A program made the position numbers and the translations under genes. Under the pieces are notes generated by a model, which made no database searches, was not told the DNA's origin, and saw nothing but the letters and a program-made list of their open reading frames with translations. Of a stretch of 64,000 nucleotides of DNA, positions 35,632 to 44,847 are shown piece by piece; position 1 is the stretch's first letter, and each line of letters begins with the position of its first letter. The stretch spans positions 56,618 to 120,617 of the forward strand of contig NZ_QLMH01000010.1 in assembly GCF_003259935.1 (NCBI RefSeq), in the 5' to 3' direction. This DNA comes from Paranoxybacillus vitaminiphilus (GTDB lineage Bacteria; Bacillota; Bacilli; Bacillales; Anoxybacillaceae).

Positions 35632-35775
35632 TTACTCGCCTTTTGTTTGAATGACTTGTGCATGTTGTCCTGAATTGTCTTGCATTTTCTTTCCTTTATT
35701 TCCACCCGCCGCACGCGGTTGTGTGCCTAGATGGTTCGGAACGAAATGCTCTGGATGTCTCTTTGGATTGCTCAT
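35632..35775 (-). CDS. sspN: Small acid-soluble spore protein N (47 aa)
   Basis: [20 protein letters not shown], then [17 protein letters not shown] match SspN. GGAGGCG precedes the ATG. It is the first gene of the sspN-tlp operon; 106 nt separate it from the Tlp start. Forespore expression is expected. Confidence 0.92.
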   Translation of the reverse strand: MSNPKRHPEHFVPNHLGTQPRAAGGNKGKKMQDNSGQHAQVIQTKGE

Positions 35776-35825
35776 TTTCTCGCCTCCTCACCATCTAGTC
35801 TGCCCGCAAAGATTCACAGTATGTG

Positions 35826-35957
35826 CTATTCCACTTTTTTCAATATCCGCTCTTCCAGCTTTTCTTCAATTCTTTCCATTGCCTCGCGATCATTTAACAA
35901 CTGCTGTTTGTTTTCCAATATTAATTCTTCTAACGTCACTTTCCGTATTTTTCTCAT
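35826..35957 (-). CDS. FbpB family small basic protein (43 aa)
   Basis: MRKIRKVTLEELILENKQQL, then LNDREAMERIEEKLEERI fit the FbpB (Fur-regulated basic protein) family, small proteins that help the FsrA sRNA in iron sparing. GAGGTGGG lies upstream. The AT-rich upstream sequence has no clear Fur box, so iron control is not shown. Confidence 0.78.
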   Translation of the reverse strand: MRKIRKVTLEELILENKQQLLNDREAMERIEEKLEERILKKVE

Positions 35958-36036
35958 TTTTCCCACCTCATTTATTAATTATAATTTTATTAATTCCCAC
36001 AATTCATAAAAATTATTACAAATTTTCGAAAATAAT

Positions 36037-36065
36037 AAAAAAGCATCCTAAACGGACGCCTTTTT
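36037..36065 (-). terminator. Terminator of the TlpA-like gene
   Basis: AAAAAAGCATCC pairs with GGACGCCTTTTT. Confidence 0.75.
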
Positions 36066-36068
36066 CTC

Positions 36069-36581
36069 TTATTTAATATTTTTCGTGAATTCAACCATTT
36101 GCTCATATGTCATCGGTCCGACGTACTTATGGCGAATCGTTCCTTCACGATCAATCATATACGATGTCGGAATCGGCGAGATTTTATACAGCTTTAATAC
36201 ATCGCCCTCCTCATCTAACACAACGGGAAACGTCAAGCCATATTCTTTAATAAAAGAAGCAACTTTATCCCGGGAATCTTGCGATGTCAAATTAACAGCT
36301 AAAATTTCGACATCTTCGTTATATTTTTCATAAAAGTTTTGCATCTCCGGCATTTCCGCTTGACATGGCGGACACCATGTCGCCCAGAAATTAAGAATTA
36401 CTTTTTTTCCCTGTAACTCAGATAAACGAATCGACTTCCCATCAAGAGTTTTCAATTCAAAATCCGGTGCAGCATTTCCGATATCCAGTCCGGTTGTTTT
36501 TTCATTGCCCGCTGCCAATACTTGCCACAGCCCATAACTAACAAGTCCAAGCAGCAATAATGTTGCAAGCAATTTTTTCAT
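36069..36581 (-). CDS. yneN: Membrane-anchored TlpA/ResA-like thiol-disulfide oxidoreductase (170 aa)
   Basis: An uncleaved N-terminal helix (LLATLLLLGLVSYGLWQVLA) anchors an extracytoplasmic thioredoxin fold. The redox motif is WATWCPPCQAEMP and the cis-proline lies in SPIPTSYMID. It fits ResA-like reductants of cytochrome c or other exported proteins. It follows a four-helix membrane protein gene by 14 nt, which suggests an operon and a possible electron donor. Confidence 0.85.
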   Translation of the reverse strand: MKKLLATLLLLGLVSYGLWQVLAAGNEKTTGLDIGNAAPDFELKTLDGKSIRLSELQGKKVILNFWATWCPPCQAEMPEMQNFYEKYNEDVEILAVNLTSQDSRDKVASFIKEYGLTFPVVLDEEGDVLKLYKISPIPTSYMIDREGTIRHKYVGPMTYEQMVEFTKNIK

Positions 36582-36595
36582 CTTTCATTTCCTCC

Positions 36596-37009
36596 TTATT
36601 GCAAAACAACTATCCATGTACTTTCTGCTGTTAATGCCGTCATTCCTCCGTAAAACAGGGCCAATAACACTTTACGCACAAATAATCGGCGTTTATAAAG
36701 TTGAACGATTATGTACAATAAGCTTATGGCAAGCCCCAGCATCGCTCCTTTTGTTCCCCCGGTAAAAAATAAGAGCCCTTTCCAATTATGAAGCAAAATA
36801 GAAGGACGGAAAAGTAAAAAGCTGAATTTGAAAATAAGAACGTAGAGAAAAAATGCATGGCCGAGAATGGAACTTAATTGGTCTAATAACCGCTCGTCCT
36901 TTCGCAAATAAATGACAATAACAGCATATGCGCACAATAATGAAAAAAGAATGACAAGCCAAGAAACTTTGATTAAAATCGATCCCAATTGGATCGTTTC
37001 CTGAAGCAT
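36596..37009 (-). CDS. Four-helix membrane protein upstream of yneN (137 aa)
   Basis: Four hydrophobic helices (VSWLVILFSLLCAYAVIVIY first) with the motif LFFTGGTKGAMLGLAISLLY. It has no cysteine pair like CcdA. Co-transcribed with the TlpA-like gene, so a role in delivering reductant or in the same redox branch is possible. No family was recognised. Confidence 0.65.
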   Translation of the reverse strand: MLQETIQLGSILIKVSWLVILFSLLCAYAVIVIYLRKDERLLDQLSSILGHAFFLYVLIFKFSFLLFRPSILLHNWKGLLFFTGGTKGAMLGLAISLLYIIVQLYKRRLFVRKVLLALFYGGMTALTAESTWIVVLQ

Positions 37010-37109
37010 GAGCTGACTTTCTCCTTCATCTTTATACCATTTTTATTTAATCATAAAAAGTAAAAAAAGTTGTATTTTTTGCTTGATAACATGCAAGCAA
37101 ACATGGAAA

Positions 37110-37142
37110 TGGGGCTGACTCAAAAGCAAAGTGCCAGCCCCA
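37110..37142 (-). terminator. Terminator of the 46-aa gene, repeat-like
   Basis: TGGGGCTG pairs with CAGCCCCA. The loop CAAAAGCAAAGTGC resembles the right half of several dispersed repeats. Confidence 0.6.
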
Positions 37143-37150
37143 TTCATTAT

Positions 37151-37291
37151 TTAACGAATGTTTTTATGTTTATTTTTCATTTTTTCCGCTTCTACTTCCG
37201 CATATGAAGCGAATTCATTGTTAAAGCCGTTTTTTTGTTTTGCGTTATTATTTCGCTGCGCATTGGCGTTGCCAAGCTTTGTGCGTCCCAT
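37151..37291 (-). CDS. Small Asn/Lys-rich protein, possibly spore-related (46 aa)
   Basis: AGGGGTG lies 6-7 nt before the ATG. The product starts MGRTKLGNANAQRNNNAKQK and has NEFASYAEVEAEKMKNKHKN. The EFAS element and Asn/Gln richness recall gamma-type SASP, but the resemblance is short, so the call is tentative. Confidence 0.6.
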   Translation of the reverse strand: MGRTKLGNANAQRNNNAKQKNGFNNEFASYAEVEAEKMKNKHKNIR

Positions 37292-37351
37292 GCAAATCAC
37301 CCCTTGTCAAGAAATTCATTTGTAGTATGAGCGGGGTGCAGGCAAGTTATG

Positions 37352-38191
37352 TTACTCATTTTTTCCCGCCGCAATTGGGTTTTCCGGATAGGAAATCCAA
37401 TCGCTCCAGCTGCCGACATATAACCTAACATTTGTGTAACCTGCTTCAGTTAATGCAAGCACATTCGGGCAGGCTGTGACACCTGAACCGCAATAGACGA
37501 TAACCGCTTGATCTTTTGGGATATCCGCAAACCGTTGCTCTTGTTCGATGGATTTTTTCCAATGCCCATCCTCTGTTAGGCCTTCTCGCCAAAAATAGTT
37601 TTTTGCGCTTGGAATATGTCCCGCAACTCGGTCAATCGGTTCTTCGATTCCTAAATAACGTTTCGGCTCGCGTGAGTCAATCAATAGTGCTGTTTTATTT
37701 TTCATTGCCTCCCGAACATCTTCCACGGTAGCCACTATTTGCGGCTGAATGTTGGCGACAAATGTTTTTCTTGGAAAAAGCGGAACATCCGTTGTCACCG
37801 GATAACTTTCCTCGACCCAATTTTCATATCCGCCGTCCAACACATAGACTTGTTCATGACCAAGATAGCGCAGCATCCACCAAAAACGGGAAGCCATGGA
37901 GCTTGCCTGACTGTCATAAGCAACAACAATCGTCTGTTTATCGATTCCTGCCGTCGATAGCTTTTCAATAAATTCGTCCATATTCGGCAATGGATGTCTG
38001 CCGCCATGCTCTCCCGCCGGGGCGGATAAATCGATTTCCAAGTCAAAATATAAAGCTCCCGGTATATGGCCTCGTATATACTCTTTCAGTCCGCGCGATG
38101 CATCTCCCATGTAATAACGGCAGTCAATAATGCGAACTTGCTCGTCATTTAACCGATTCGCCAGCCACTCATTTGTCACAACATATTTCAT
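37352..38191 (-). CDS. Tandem-rhodanese sulfurtransferase (279 aa)
   Basis: Two rhodanese domains (about 1-125 and 150-275). The C-terminal domain has the active-site loop YCGSGVTACPN with the catalytic Cys. YDSQASSMASRFWWMLRYLG marks the end of the first domain. It transfers sulfur from thiosulfate or 3-mercaptopyruvate; CGSGVTA loops favour the latter class. Its start overlaps the upstream ypbS end by 23 nt. Confidence 0.88.
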   Translation of the reverse strand: MKYVVTNEWLANRLNDEQVRIIDCRYYMGDASRGLKEYIRGHIPGALYFDLEIDLSAPAGEHGGRHPLPNMDEFIEKLSTAGIDKQTIVVAYDSQASSMASRFWWMLRYLGHEQVYVLDGGYENWVEESYPVTTDVPLFPRKTFVANIQPQIVATVEDVREAMKNKTALLIDSREPKRYLGIEEPIDRVAGHIPSAKNYFWREGLTEDGHWKKSIEQEQRFADIPKDQAVIVYCGSGVTACPNVLALTEAGYTNVRLYVGSWSDWISYPENPIAAGKNE

Positions 38192-38468
38192 GACTCATCT
38201 CCCCCTTTATCCGCAATTTTTCGACATATTCTTGAACCATCGCAGGCGTCACATACTTCCGCTGCGGAACGATTCCTTGTTTCGCCAAGTCATTGATTTG
38301 CTTTGTGACCGCATTGATCCGATCTACCGTAAACGGCTCTCCTTTTAAGCAGAGAGATACCGCTTCTTCAATATATTTTTCACGTTCAGTATCTAACTGC
38401 AAAAATCTTTTCACAATCATATGTTGTTTATTTGAATGCGCGGTAATGGCATGATGTACCTCACTCAT
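38169..38468 (-). CDS. ypbS: YpbS (DUF2533) family protein (99 aa)
   Basis: A helical protein: MSEVHHAITAHSNKQHMIVK, then TVDRINAVTKQINDLAKQGI and MVQEYVEKL. Place directly downstream of dynA (ypbR) is as in B. subtilis ypbS. Function unknown. It overlaps the sulfurtransferase start, so the two are coupled. Confidence 0.8.
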   Translation of the reverse strand: MSEVHHAITAHSNKQHMIVKRFLQLDTEREKYIEEAVSLCLKGEPFTVDRINAVTKQINDLAKQGIVPQRKYVTPAMVQEYVEKLRIKGEMSHEICCDK

Positions 38469-38483
38469 ATTTATATACTCCTT

Positions 38484-38660
38484 TCATAATCCCTCTGTCT
38501 CCATCCGCCTTTTTACTTGTTCTTTCGGCACCCAGCAATTAAATTTGTAAAAAGGCTTTGTCTCATAGCCCAAACGTGTGCAAAGAAATTGCTGTCCGGC
38601 TGCAGTTTTGATAATTCCATAATGAACGCAGGTTGCACAGGCGCGAAAGCGATTGTTCAT
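38484..38660 (-). CDS. Small four-cysteine protein (58 aa)
   Basis: GGAGGA lies 6 nt before the ATG at 38660. It has RACATCVHYG, LCTRLGYET and NCWVP, giving four Cys (one CxxC) that could hold zinc. It lies 15 nt upstream of ypbS in the same direction and 27 nt downstream of dynA. No named family. Confidence 0.7.
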   Translation of the reverse strand: MNNRFRACATCVHYGIIKTAAGQQFLCTRLGYETKPFYKFNCWVPKEQVKRRMETEGL

Positions 38661-38687
38661 CCACATTCCTCCGGCTTAGTTAAATGG

Positions 38688-41600
38688 TTAATCATTTGTA
38701 CCTGTCTCTATATGAGCTGACATATCGGCCAGTTTTGCTTCAATCAATTGCAAATGTTCCATATTGACCGGCTCTGTCAGCGCGGAAATGAAGCCGGCAA
38801 AATAGTCCGTACTTTGCTGCTGAAGATGTTCGTTCAATCTGTTTACGGCATGAACATATTGCTCGAGATAGACACGTAAAAGAAATTCTTTATTCTCCTG
38901 TAAATAATCGTCAACAGGTTCTTGTAATTGCTTTTCTAATTCCTCTCTCATCCAACGTTTTTCATCACGCTCGAAAAAAGATTTAGCATTTTTATAAAAA
39001 GATAATGCTTTTTTGAATCGGGAACGGTCAATATTATGTAAACCTGTTTCAAATTGTAATGCTGCAAACTCGTAATGTTCAAAATCAGTGAAAGTGATCC
39101 CGTGATGAATCGCTGCTGCTTTCGCATAAAGTCTTTTAAATCGTTCACGCAATTGTTCGACAATAAATTTTTCAACACGGAGACTTGTCGCCCGCATTTC
39201 TTGCGCTAAATCAAAACCGATGGAACTTAATAATTCGTCAAGACACGCTTCAAGCGCCTTTTTTACATCACGGACATCTTCACGCAAGGCAGCCGGGTTA
39301 AATATTTCTTTGAACCAATCTCCGAAGCGGAGGAAAATACGCTGCTTAATATAGTGAACTAATTCTGCAATTTCCTGTTCAAGCGCATATAATTCCGTTT
39401 CTGCTGCCGCCTCCTGAAACAACTCCTTCATCTCTGCTTGTTCCTGCCTAATTTTTTGTAATTTCGCTTGTTTTGCATTCATATCTAACTGCGCCTGGGC
39501 AATATATTCGGAAATTGTCCGGCGCACGCGGTTCATTTCCGCATAAGCACCCTCGATGGCAAGAGAAGTTAATTCATCAATAATAAAGCGTTGAAAATCC
39601 GCTTCAAAACGGCGTATGCCTGATTCCGTTAAAATACCGTAGTTTGTTTCTCCTGTCTTTCCTGTTTTTTCTTCTAAGGCAAAGCGGCTGGAAAGCGGAT
39701 AAAGCCGCGGATTACGAATGCCGAAGCGAACAAGCTGCTCTTTCACATACGCAAGCACATCCGCCAATTCATCGTGTGAATGGGCTAAATCAGCGGCATT
39801 GACAATAAAGAACATTTTATCCATGCTGAACGCATCTTTGACGCGGCCGAGCTGAATGAGAAATTCGCGATCCGCCTTTGAAAAAGCATGATTATAATAG
39901 GTGACAAACAGCACCGCATCGGCATTTTTTATATATTCAAAGGCAACCCCGGTATGGCGCGCATTGACAGAATCGGCCCCCGGCGTATCGACGAGCGTAA
40001 TTCCTTGTTCCGTAAGCGGGCAGGCATAGTACAGCTCGATCCATTCAACAAAACATGCTTTCGTTTCATCGGCAACATATTGCCCAAACGCCTCCAAATC
40101 GACACAAAGCTTTGTACCAAGATCATTTTCAATCGCTTCATATCCATGTACAACAGCCTTAATGAACGAATAATGCGGTTTTTCCCGGGCATCAACAGAT
40201 TCGATGTCAAGCGCTTTTTTACTCAATTTAAATGCCTCTTCTAACGTTTCTGCTTTAAGACCAAAATAACGTAATGACATTTGCAAGTCGTTAAAAATTT
40301 GTTCTCTCGTCTTTAATTGCACAATAACTGTACCATGTGGATAGCCCGGCGCAGGCGGGACAATTTTATTAATCGTTGCCGTTGTCGGATTCGGTGAAAC
40401 AGGCAAGACTTTTTCACCGATCAGCGCATTGGCAAACGATGATTTTCCTGCGCTGAACGCCCCGAACAATGCAACGGTAAATGAACGGTTTTTTAATCGT
40501 TGCGCTTTTTCGTTTAACTCGTCGATAAACCGCTTCATTCCTTTCACATCTTTAATTAGCTCAACAGTATGATATAAATCTGCGATCGCTTTTTCTGCTT
40601 CGAGCTTGACAGCTGTTTTTCCGCTTTTCGCTTCATTCGTTTGGCGCTCTTCTGTTTTTTTCACATTTGTCGTGTTTTCTTGATGTTTGCTTGCGCCGAT
40701 GACAAATGTTTCATTAACGAGACGGGCGATCCGTTCTTCCGCATGTTCCTGAAGCGGGACATCTCTTTCAATCACTTCAACAAGTTTTTCGTACGCCTCT
40801 TTGCGGAGTTGACTCAATTCTTCTAAACGAGCCTGGATGTTCCGTTGTTCCTTTTCCTTATTCAAGCGGCTCTCTAAGGCTTTGATTTCGGCTTCCGCGT
40901 TTTCCCGCCATTTCATGATAAATTGTTCAAATAGGCGCATCGCCTTATCGCGATAGAGCCGTTTGAATTCGTTTGCGACATCGCTCGTATATGTCAAAAT
41001 ATAATCGCCTGTTACTCCTGCCCCTTTTTTCACAATGCGTACGAGCAGCTCCTCAGTAAACGGCACGGTTAATTGTTGGGATTGTTGTAATAAATCATGT
41101 TCAGCCATATGATGTTCTTTCAAAAAACGAACGAGCAGCTCACGAACATGCCACTCCATATTGGTGCGAACCTTTTCTTTTACATTTTCATAAAACGAAA
41201 GAAGCCTTTTTTCCCGTTCGGCTGCCGTTTTCGCTTTTGCAAAAAATAACCCTACTTTAAAATCCGGCTGCACTGATTCAAGAAACGATCGGGCAAGCTC
41301 TCTTGTTTCAAACGGCATAATATAGGCGTGCTCTAGTACGTTATTTAATTCAGCTGTAAATTGCCGTTCGAGCTCCCCGCCTTGTTTTTCGACTGTTTTG
41401 ATTTCCTGCTCAATGCGGCTTATTCGTTCAGACAAATCATCAAGCTGGATTTCATCACGAAGCTGTGCCTTTAATTGTTCTTCCTCATAAGCGTCTTGTT
41501 CTTGCAAAAAGAACAGATGGTCATGCAGCAATTGCTTTAGTGCTGTTTTGATTCCTAAGGCAAACCGTTCGTCTTTTTCATGAAAAAGTTTTTGCAAAAA

Positions 41601-42368
41601 GTTACATAAGCGGTTAAATTCATTGTACGGCAAATCCGGCTGCTTTAATGACGTAAAGAAAATTTCTTCTATCTTGACGTTCCAATCGCGAAACGCCTGA
41701 ACAACCGACTGCTTGAAATCGGCAAACGATAATTCTTCTTCGCGATGTTTGTCAATTTGGTTGACAATGAGATACACCGATTTTCCATGGTCGGTTAGTT
41801 CTTTTGTGAATTGAAAATTCAGTTCTGATTGGACATGGTTGTAATCCATCGTGTAAAAGACAACATCCGATAAATGAAGCGCGGATTCAGTAGCTAATCG
41901 ATGCGCATCATCTGTTGAATCGATTCCCGGCGTATCCATAATGACAATACCGTGCGGCAGCCTGTCGGTACGATGGCTGATTTCAATCGCTTCAATCGCA
42001 TCTCCGTCTTTGCAGTATGATTTAATTTCGTCATAATTGTACGGTGCCGGATATTCAATGGGCGGTTCGTTTTTGTAATATACACGGGCGTATTCTTTTC
42101 CTGACTTTACTTTTACTAAATTAGCGCTCGTTGGAATTGGGCTTGATGGCAAAATCGGTTCACCAATCAGCTCATTAATCATGCTCGATTTTCCCGCGGA
42201 AAAATGCCCGCAAAAAGCAATGATAAACTCTTCATTATTCACTTTTTTCATCAACTGTTTCACTTTTTCCGCGTTTACATAATCCCCTTTTTTTGTCATT
42301 TCATCGTAAACATAAAGTAACTTACTCATCCATTGTTGCAATAACGGTGTTTCTTTTGTACCAATCAT
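38688..42368 (-). CDS. dynA: Tandem dynamin-like GTPase DynA (1226 aa)
   Basis: Two complete dynamin-type GTPase modules in one chain, as in B. subtilis DynA/YpbR. P-loops are GHFSAGKSSMINELIG (about 54-69) and GAFSAGKSSFANALIGEK (about 621). Switch motifs are MDTPGIDSTDD and VDTPGADSVNARHTG, and NxxD motifs are IVNQIDKH and IVNAADLAH. Long helical stalks follow each. It tethers and fuses membranes and protects against phage or pore damage in B. subtilis. The largest gene in the window, probably the head of the dynA-58aa-ypbS-rhodanese run. Confidence 0.93.
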   Translation of the reverse strand: MIGTKETPLLQQWMSKLLYVYDEMTKKGDYVNAEKVKQLMKKVNNEEFIIAFCGHFSAGKSSMINELIGEPILPSSPIPTSANLVKVKSGKEYARVYYKNEPPIEYPAPYNYDEIKSYCKDGDAIEAIEISHRTDRLPHGIVIMDTPGIDSTDDAHRLATESALHLSDVVFYTMDYNHVQSELNFQFTKELTDHGKSVYLIVNQIDKHREEELSFADFKQSVVQAFRDWNVKIEEIFFTSLKQPDLPYNEFNRLCNFLQKLFHEKDERFALGIKTALKQLLHDHLFFLQEQDAYEEEQLKAQLRDEIQLDDLSERISRIEQEIKTVEKQGGELERQFTAELNNVLEHAYIMPFETRELARSFLESVQPDFKVGLFFAKAKTAAEREKRLLSFYENVKEKVRTNMEWHVRELLVRFLKEHHMAEHDLLQQSQQLTVPFTEELLVRIVKKGAGVTGDYILTYTSDVANEFKRLYRDKAMRLFEQFIMKWRENAEAEIKALESRLNKEKEQRNIQARLEELSQLRKEAYEKLVEVIERDVPLQEHAEERIARLVNETFVIGASKHQENTTNVKKTEERQTNEAKSGKTAVKLEAEKAIADLYHTVELIKDVKGMKRFIDELNEKAQRLKNRSFTVALFGAFSAGKSSFANALIGEKVLPVSPNPTTATINKIVPPAPGYPHGTVIVQLKTREQIFNDLQMSLRYFGLKAETLEEAFKLSKKALDIESVDAREKPHYSFIKAVVHGYEAIENDLGTKLCVDLEAFGQYVADETKACFVEWIELYYACPLTEQGITLVDTPGADSVNARHTGVAFEYIKNADAVLFVTYYNHAFSKADREFLIQLGRVKDAFSMDKMFFIVNAADLAHSHDELADVLAYVKEQLVRFGIRNPRLYPLSSRFALEEKTGKTGETNYGILTESGIRRFEADFQRFIIDELTSLAIEGAYAEMNRVRRTISEYIAQAQLDMNAKQAKLQKIRQEQAEMKELFQEAAAETELYALEQEIAELVHYIKQRIFLRFGDWFKEIFNPAALREDVRDVKKALEACLDELLSSIGFDLAQEMRATSLRVEKFIVEQLRERFKRLYAKAAAIHHGITFTDFEHYEFAALQFETGLHNIDRSRFKKALSFYKNAKSFFERDEKRWMREELEKQLQEPVDDYLQENKEFLLRVYLEQYVHAVNRLNEHLQQQSTDYFAGFISALTEPVNMEHLQLIEAKLADMSAHIETGTND

Positions 42369-42469
42369 AAAACATAACCCCTTTGTCCTTTGTCCCCTTT
42401 AACATCGTATACACTCATTTTACTGTATTTACGCAATTTTCCCAACAGAAAATAACAAATCCCATCCGT

Positions 42470-43039
42470 TTATTTGATGGGACGAACAGGGAAAAAGCGA
42501 TTGCGTTGATGAAACTCACTCTTATAATTTGTCATTATGCATAGCGCCTGCTCTTCAACAGAAATGCGAACCGATAATACAATGATATTTAGCAGGCTAA
42601 AAATGACAGCTGTCCAATATGCTTGAAACAACAAAGGAATGAGAACAAATTCAAAGGCAACGATCACATAGTTCGGATGACGCAGCCAACGGTAAGGTCC
42701 TTTTGCTACTACTTTCGCATTCGGAAGGACAAGAATTTTCGTATTCCAAAAGCGGCCAAGTGATAAAATCGTCCATACGCGCAATAGCTGCGTAATGAAA
42801 AATCCGCATAAAATGACGGGCCAAAACGGCGATATCTCGGCGCCCTGCAGCGTTGCTTCGAGCCAAAACGATAGTAAAAATAAAACATGGAGAAGGACGA
42901 TATATTTATAATGGTCTTTGCCAAATTCTTTTGCTCCCTTTTCCTTCAGCCAATGTTCATTTTTTTTCGCAATTACCAGTTCACTAAGCCGTTCAACGAT
43001 GATGAACAGAAAGAATGCATAAAAAACCATTGTTTTCAC
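42470..43039 (-). CDS. ypbQ: Isoprenylcysteine methyltransferase-like protein YpbQ/BpsB (189 aa)
   Basis: Multi-span ICMT-like protein with AKGPYRWLRHPNYVIVAFEF, the conserved SAM-binding tail motif. In B. subtilis this enzyme (BpsB) methylates alkylpyrones made by BpsA. Its GTG start overlaps the bpsA stop (GTGA), so it is translationally coupled, which supports the shared pathway. Confidence 0.88.
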   Translation of the reverse strand: MKTMVFYAFFLFIIVERLSELVIAKKNEHWLKEKGAKEFGKDHYKYIVLLHVLFLLSFWLEATLQGAEISPFWPVILCGFFITQLLRVWTILSLGRFWNTKILVLPNAKVVAKGPYRWLRHPNYVIVAFEFVLIPLLFQAYWTAVIFSLLNIIVLSVRISVEEQALCIMTNYKSEFHQRNRFFPVRPIK

Positions 43040-44118
43040 CCCCAGCGCAGTAACACCAATTCAGAACTGAACCCCGGACCGAGCGCAAGCAGCAAACCAT
43101 GTTCTCCTTCTTTCACCGGCTGCTTCATAAATTGTTCCAGTACAAAATAGACGGTGACGGACGACATATTTCCAAATTGCTTGAGAATTTGAAATGATAC
43201 AGCTGTTTTCTTTTCATCGATTCCGAGCGCTGTTTGATAAGCTTCCAATACTTTTTTGCCACCGGGATGAGCAATAAAATAGTCGATGTCAGCTATCGTC
43301 AAACAATGCAAGCGCAAAAATTGTTCGACATTCGGTTTAAGCCACGACAAAATGAGAGAAGGAATATCTTTTGAAAAAACGACAAAAAAACCATCATCGC
43401 GAATATCCCAGCCCATGACATCCTCCGCATTGTGCAACAGCGTCGATTGCGAAGCCAAAATACGCGGTCTTTTCCTCTGAGCAGCGGACCCATCCCCCGC
43501 AACGCAAACACAAGCAACACCATCAGCAAATAAAGAAGTCCCAATTAAATTACTTTTTGAACGATCTTCTGGCTGAAACGTTAAACTGCAAAATTCAACC
43601 GCAAGCACAAGTACTTTTGCGTTCGGAAAAGCCAGACAATATTCATAAGCGCGAGCCAACCCCGCCGCTCCTCCGGCACATCCTAACCCCCAAATCGGAA
43701 TCCGTTTCGTATGCGGCGAAAACGGCAGCATGTTCATCAACCTTGCCTCGATACTTGGCGTTGCAAGCCCGGTTGTCGATATATAAAAAATCGCCTCAAT
43801 TTCTGCATAATCAATGGGCGACGGTAAAAAACGCGGATTTTGCAAACAATTTTTAATGGCTTCACAACCATATTGCAAGGCATTCTCAATATACGTATCG
43901 TTTTTTTCCGAAAAACGATGTTTTTCTTTATACCAGTCTAGATTTTTTACAAAATAGCGCGATTCAATTTGTCCATTATCGAAAATGCCCCTTAAGCGAT
44001 CAATATCGCGAAAGGCTTGGCTGAACAGCTGCTTCGTATATTCCTTAACCGTATCTTGATTCAGCTGATGCGGTAATTTCGCTGTCCCTACCGATACAAT
44101 AGTTGGCATTGGCAACAC
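43036..44118 (-). CDS. bpsA: Type III polyketide synthase, alkylpyrone synthase (360 aa)
   Basis: Chalcone-synthase-like fold. The catalytic cysteine is in IPIWGLGCAGGAAGLARA, the His in DYFIAHPGGKKVL and the Asn in LKQFGNMSSVTVYFVLE. It condenses malonyl-CoA onto long acyl chains to give alkylpyrones. Paired with ypbQ as in B. subtilis bcsA/bpsA. Confidence 0.92.
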   Translation of the reverse strand: MLPMPTIVSVGTAKLPHQLNQDTVKEYTKQLFSQAFRDIDRLRGIFDNGQIESRYFVKNLDWYKEKHRFSEKNDTYIENALQYGCEAIKNCLQNPRFLPSPIDYAEIEAIFYISTTGLATPSIEARLMNMLPFSPHTKRIPIWGLGCAGGAAGLARAYEYCLAFPNAKVLVLAVEFCSLTFQPEDRSKSNLIGTSLFADGVACVCVAGDGSAAQRKRPRILASQSTLLHNAEDVMGWDIRDDGFFVVFSKDIPSLILSWLKPNVEQFLRLHCLTIADIDYFIAHPGGKKVLEAYQTALGIDEKKTAVSFQILKQFGNMSSVTVYFVLEQFMKQPVKEGEHGLLLALGPGFSSELVLLRWG

Positions 44119-44305
44119 CTCGCAACGCTTTTTATAATGTTACTTTATCCAAAAATGTAATAATTATGTAAATTATGATCGTAAAAAAGGCACTATTTGT
44201 TGATGAAATATAAAAAATTTTGCGAATTGGTCAATTTCTATGTAAAACTGTATCAATATTTGTTATGATAAAGTAAGTTCGCATGGTGTACAAGGGAGAT
44301 GGGTG

Positions 44306-44764
44306 ATGATGTCTTTAGGGGACAAGGTGATGATTATTTTAAACGGAACAATTGAAGCAGCAAAAGGAATAATTCCACTTCAATTTACCGTCGACAAACC
44401 TTCTCATTTTACCGCTCCGCTTACTCAATCATCCATTGGTGTATTAATCGGTATGACAGGCGATGTACGCGGGCGGCTTATTATCGAAGGAGATGTCTCT
44501 TCGTTCAGCCATATCGGCGAAATGATGTTCGGAATGGCACTTGAAGGAGAAATGCTCCAATCGTTTACAGGCGAACTTGGCAATATGATTGCCGGAAATC
44601 TTGCGACTACTTTATCTCAACAAGGAATCACAATGGATATTACCCCGCCGACTGTTTTAGTCGGGCAAGCGAAACTGTACGGATTTAAGAAAGCGTTCCG
44701 TGTTCCTATCCTTATTGAAAATATTGGAGAAATTCAAATTATTGTAACGGTTGAATCGGATTAG
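44306..44764 (+). CDS. CheX-like chemotaxis phosphatase domain protein (152 aa)
   Basis: A CheC/CheX/FliY-type alpha/beta protein with one active-site-like motif SFTGELGNMIAGNLATTL (E..N). CheX proteins dephosphorylate CheY-P. No other che genes are nearby, so its partner could be a different receiver. The ATG at 44306 lies 7 nt after GGGAG. Confidence 0.75.
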   Translation: MMSLGDKVMIILNGTIEAAKGIIPLQFTVDKPSHFTAPLTQSSIGVLIGMTGDVRGRLIIEGDVSSFSHIGEMMFGMALEGEMLQSFTGELGNMIAGNLATTLSQQGITMDITPPTVLVGQAKLYGFKKAFRVPILIENIGEIQIIVTVESD

Positions 44765-44774
44765 TTTTTAATGT

Positions 44775-44825
44775 AAAAACGTCATTTTCCTTTTCATCTA
44801 TCAGAAAAAGAAAATGACGTTTTTT
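44775..44825. terminator. Bidirectional terminator between CheX-like gene and bluB
   Basis: AAAAACGTCATTTTC pairs with GAAAATGACGTTTTT across a 20-nt loop. Confidence 0.8.
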
Positions 44826-44847
44826 ATATAAATGAACCGAGCTAAAA

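Noticed and set aside
36000..36040. Fur box upstream of the FbpB-like gene
   Set aside because: The region is AT-rich and only loosely resembles GATAATGATTATCATTATC; the match is no better than chance.
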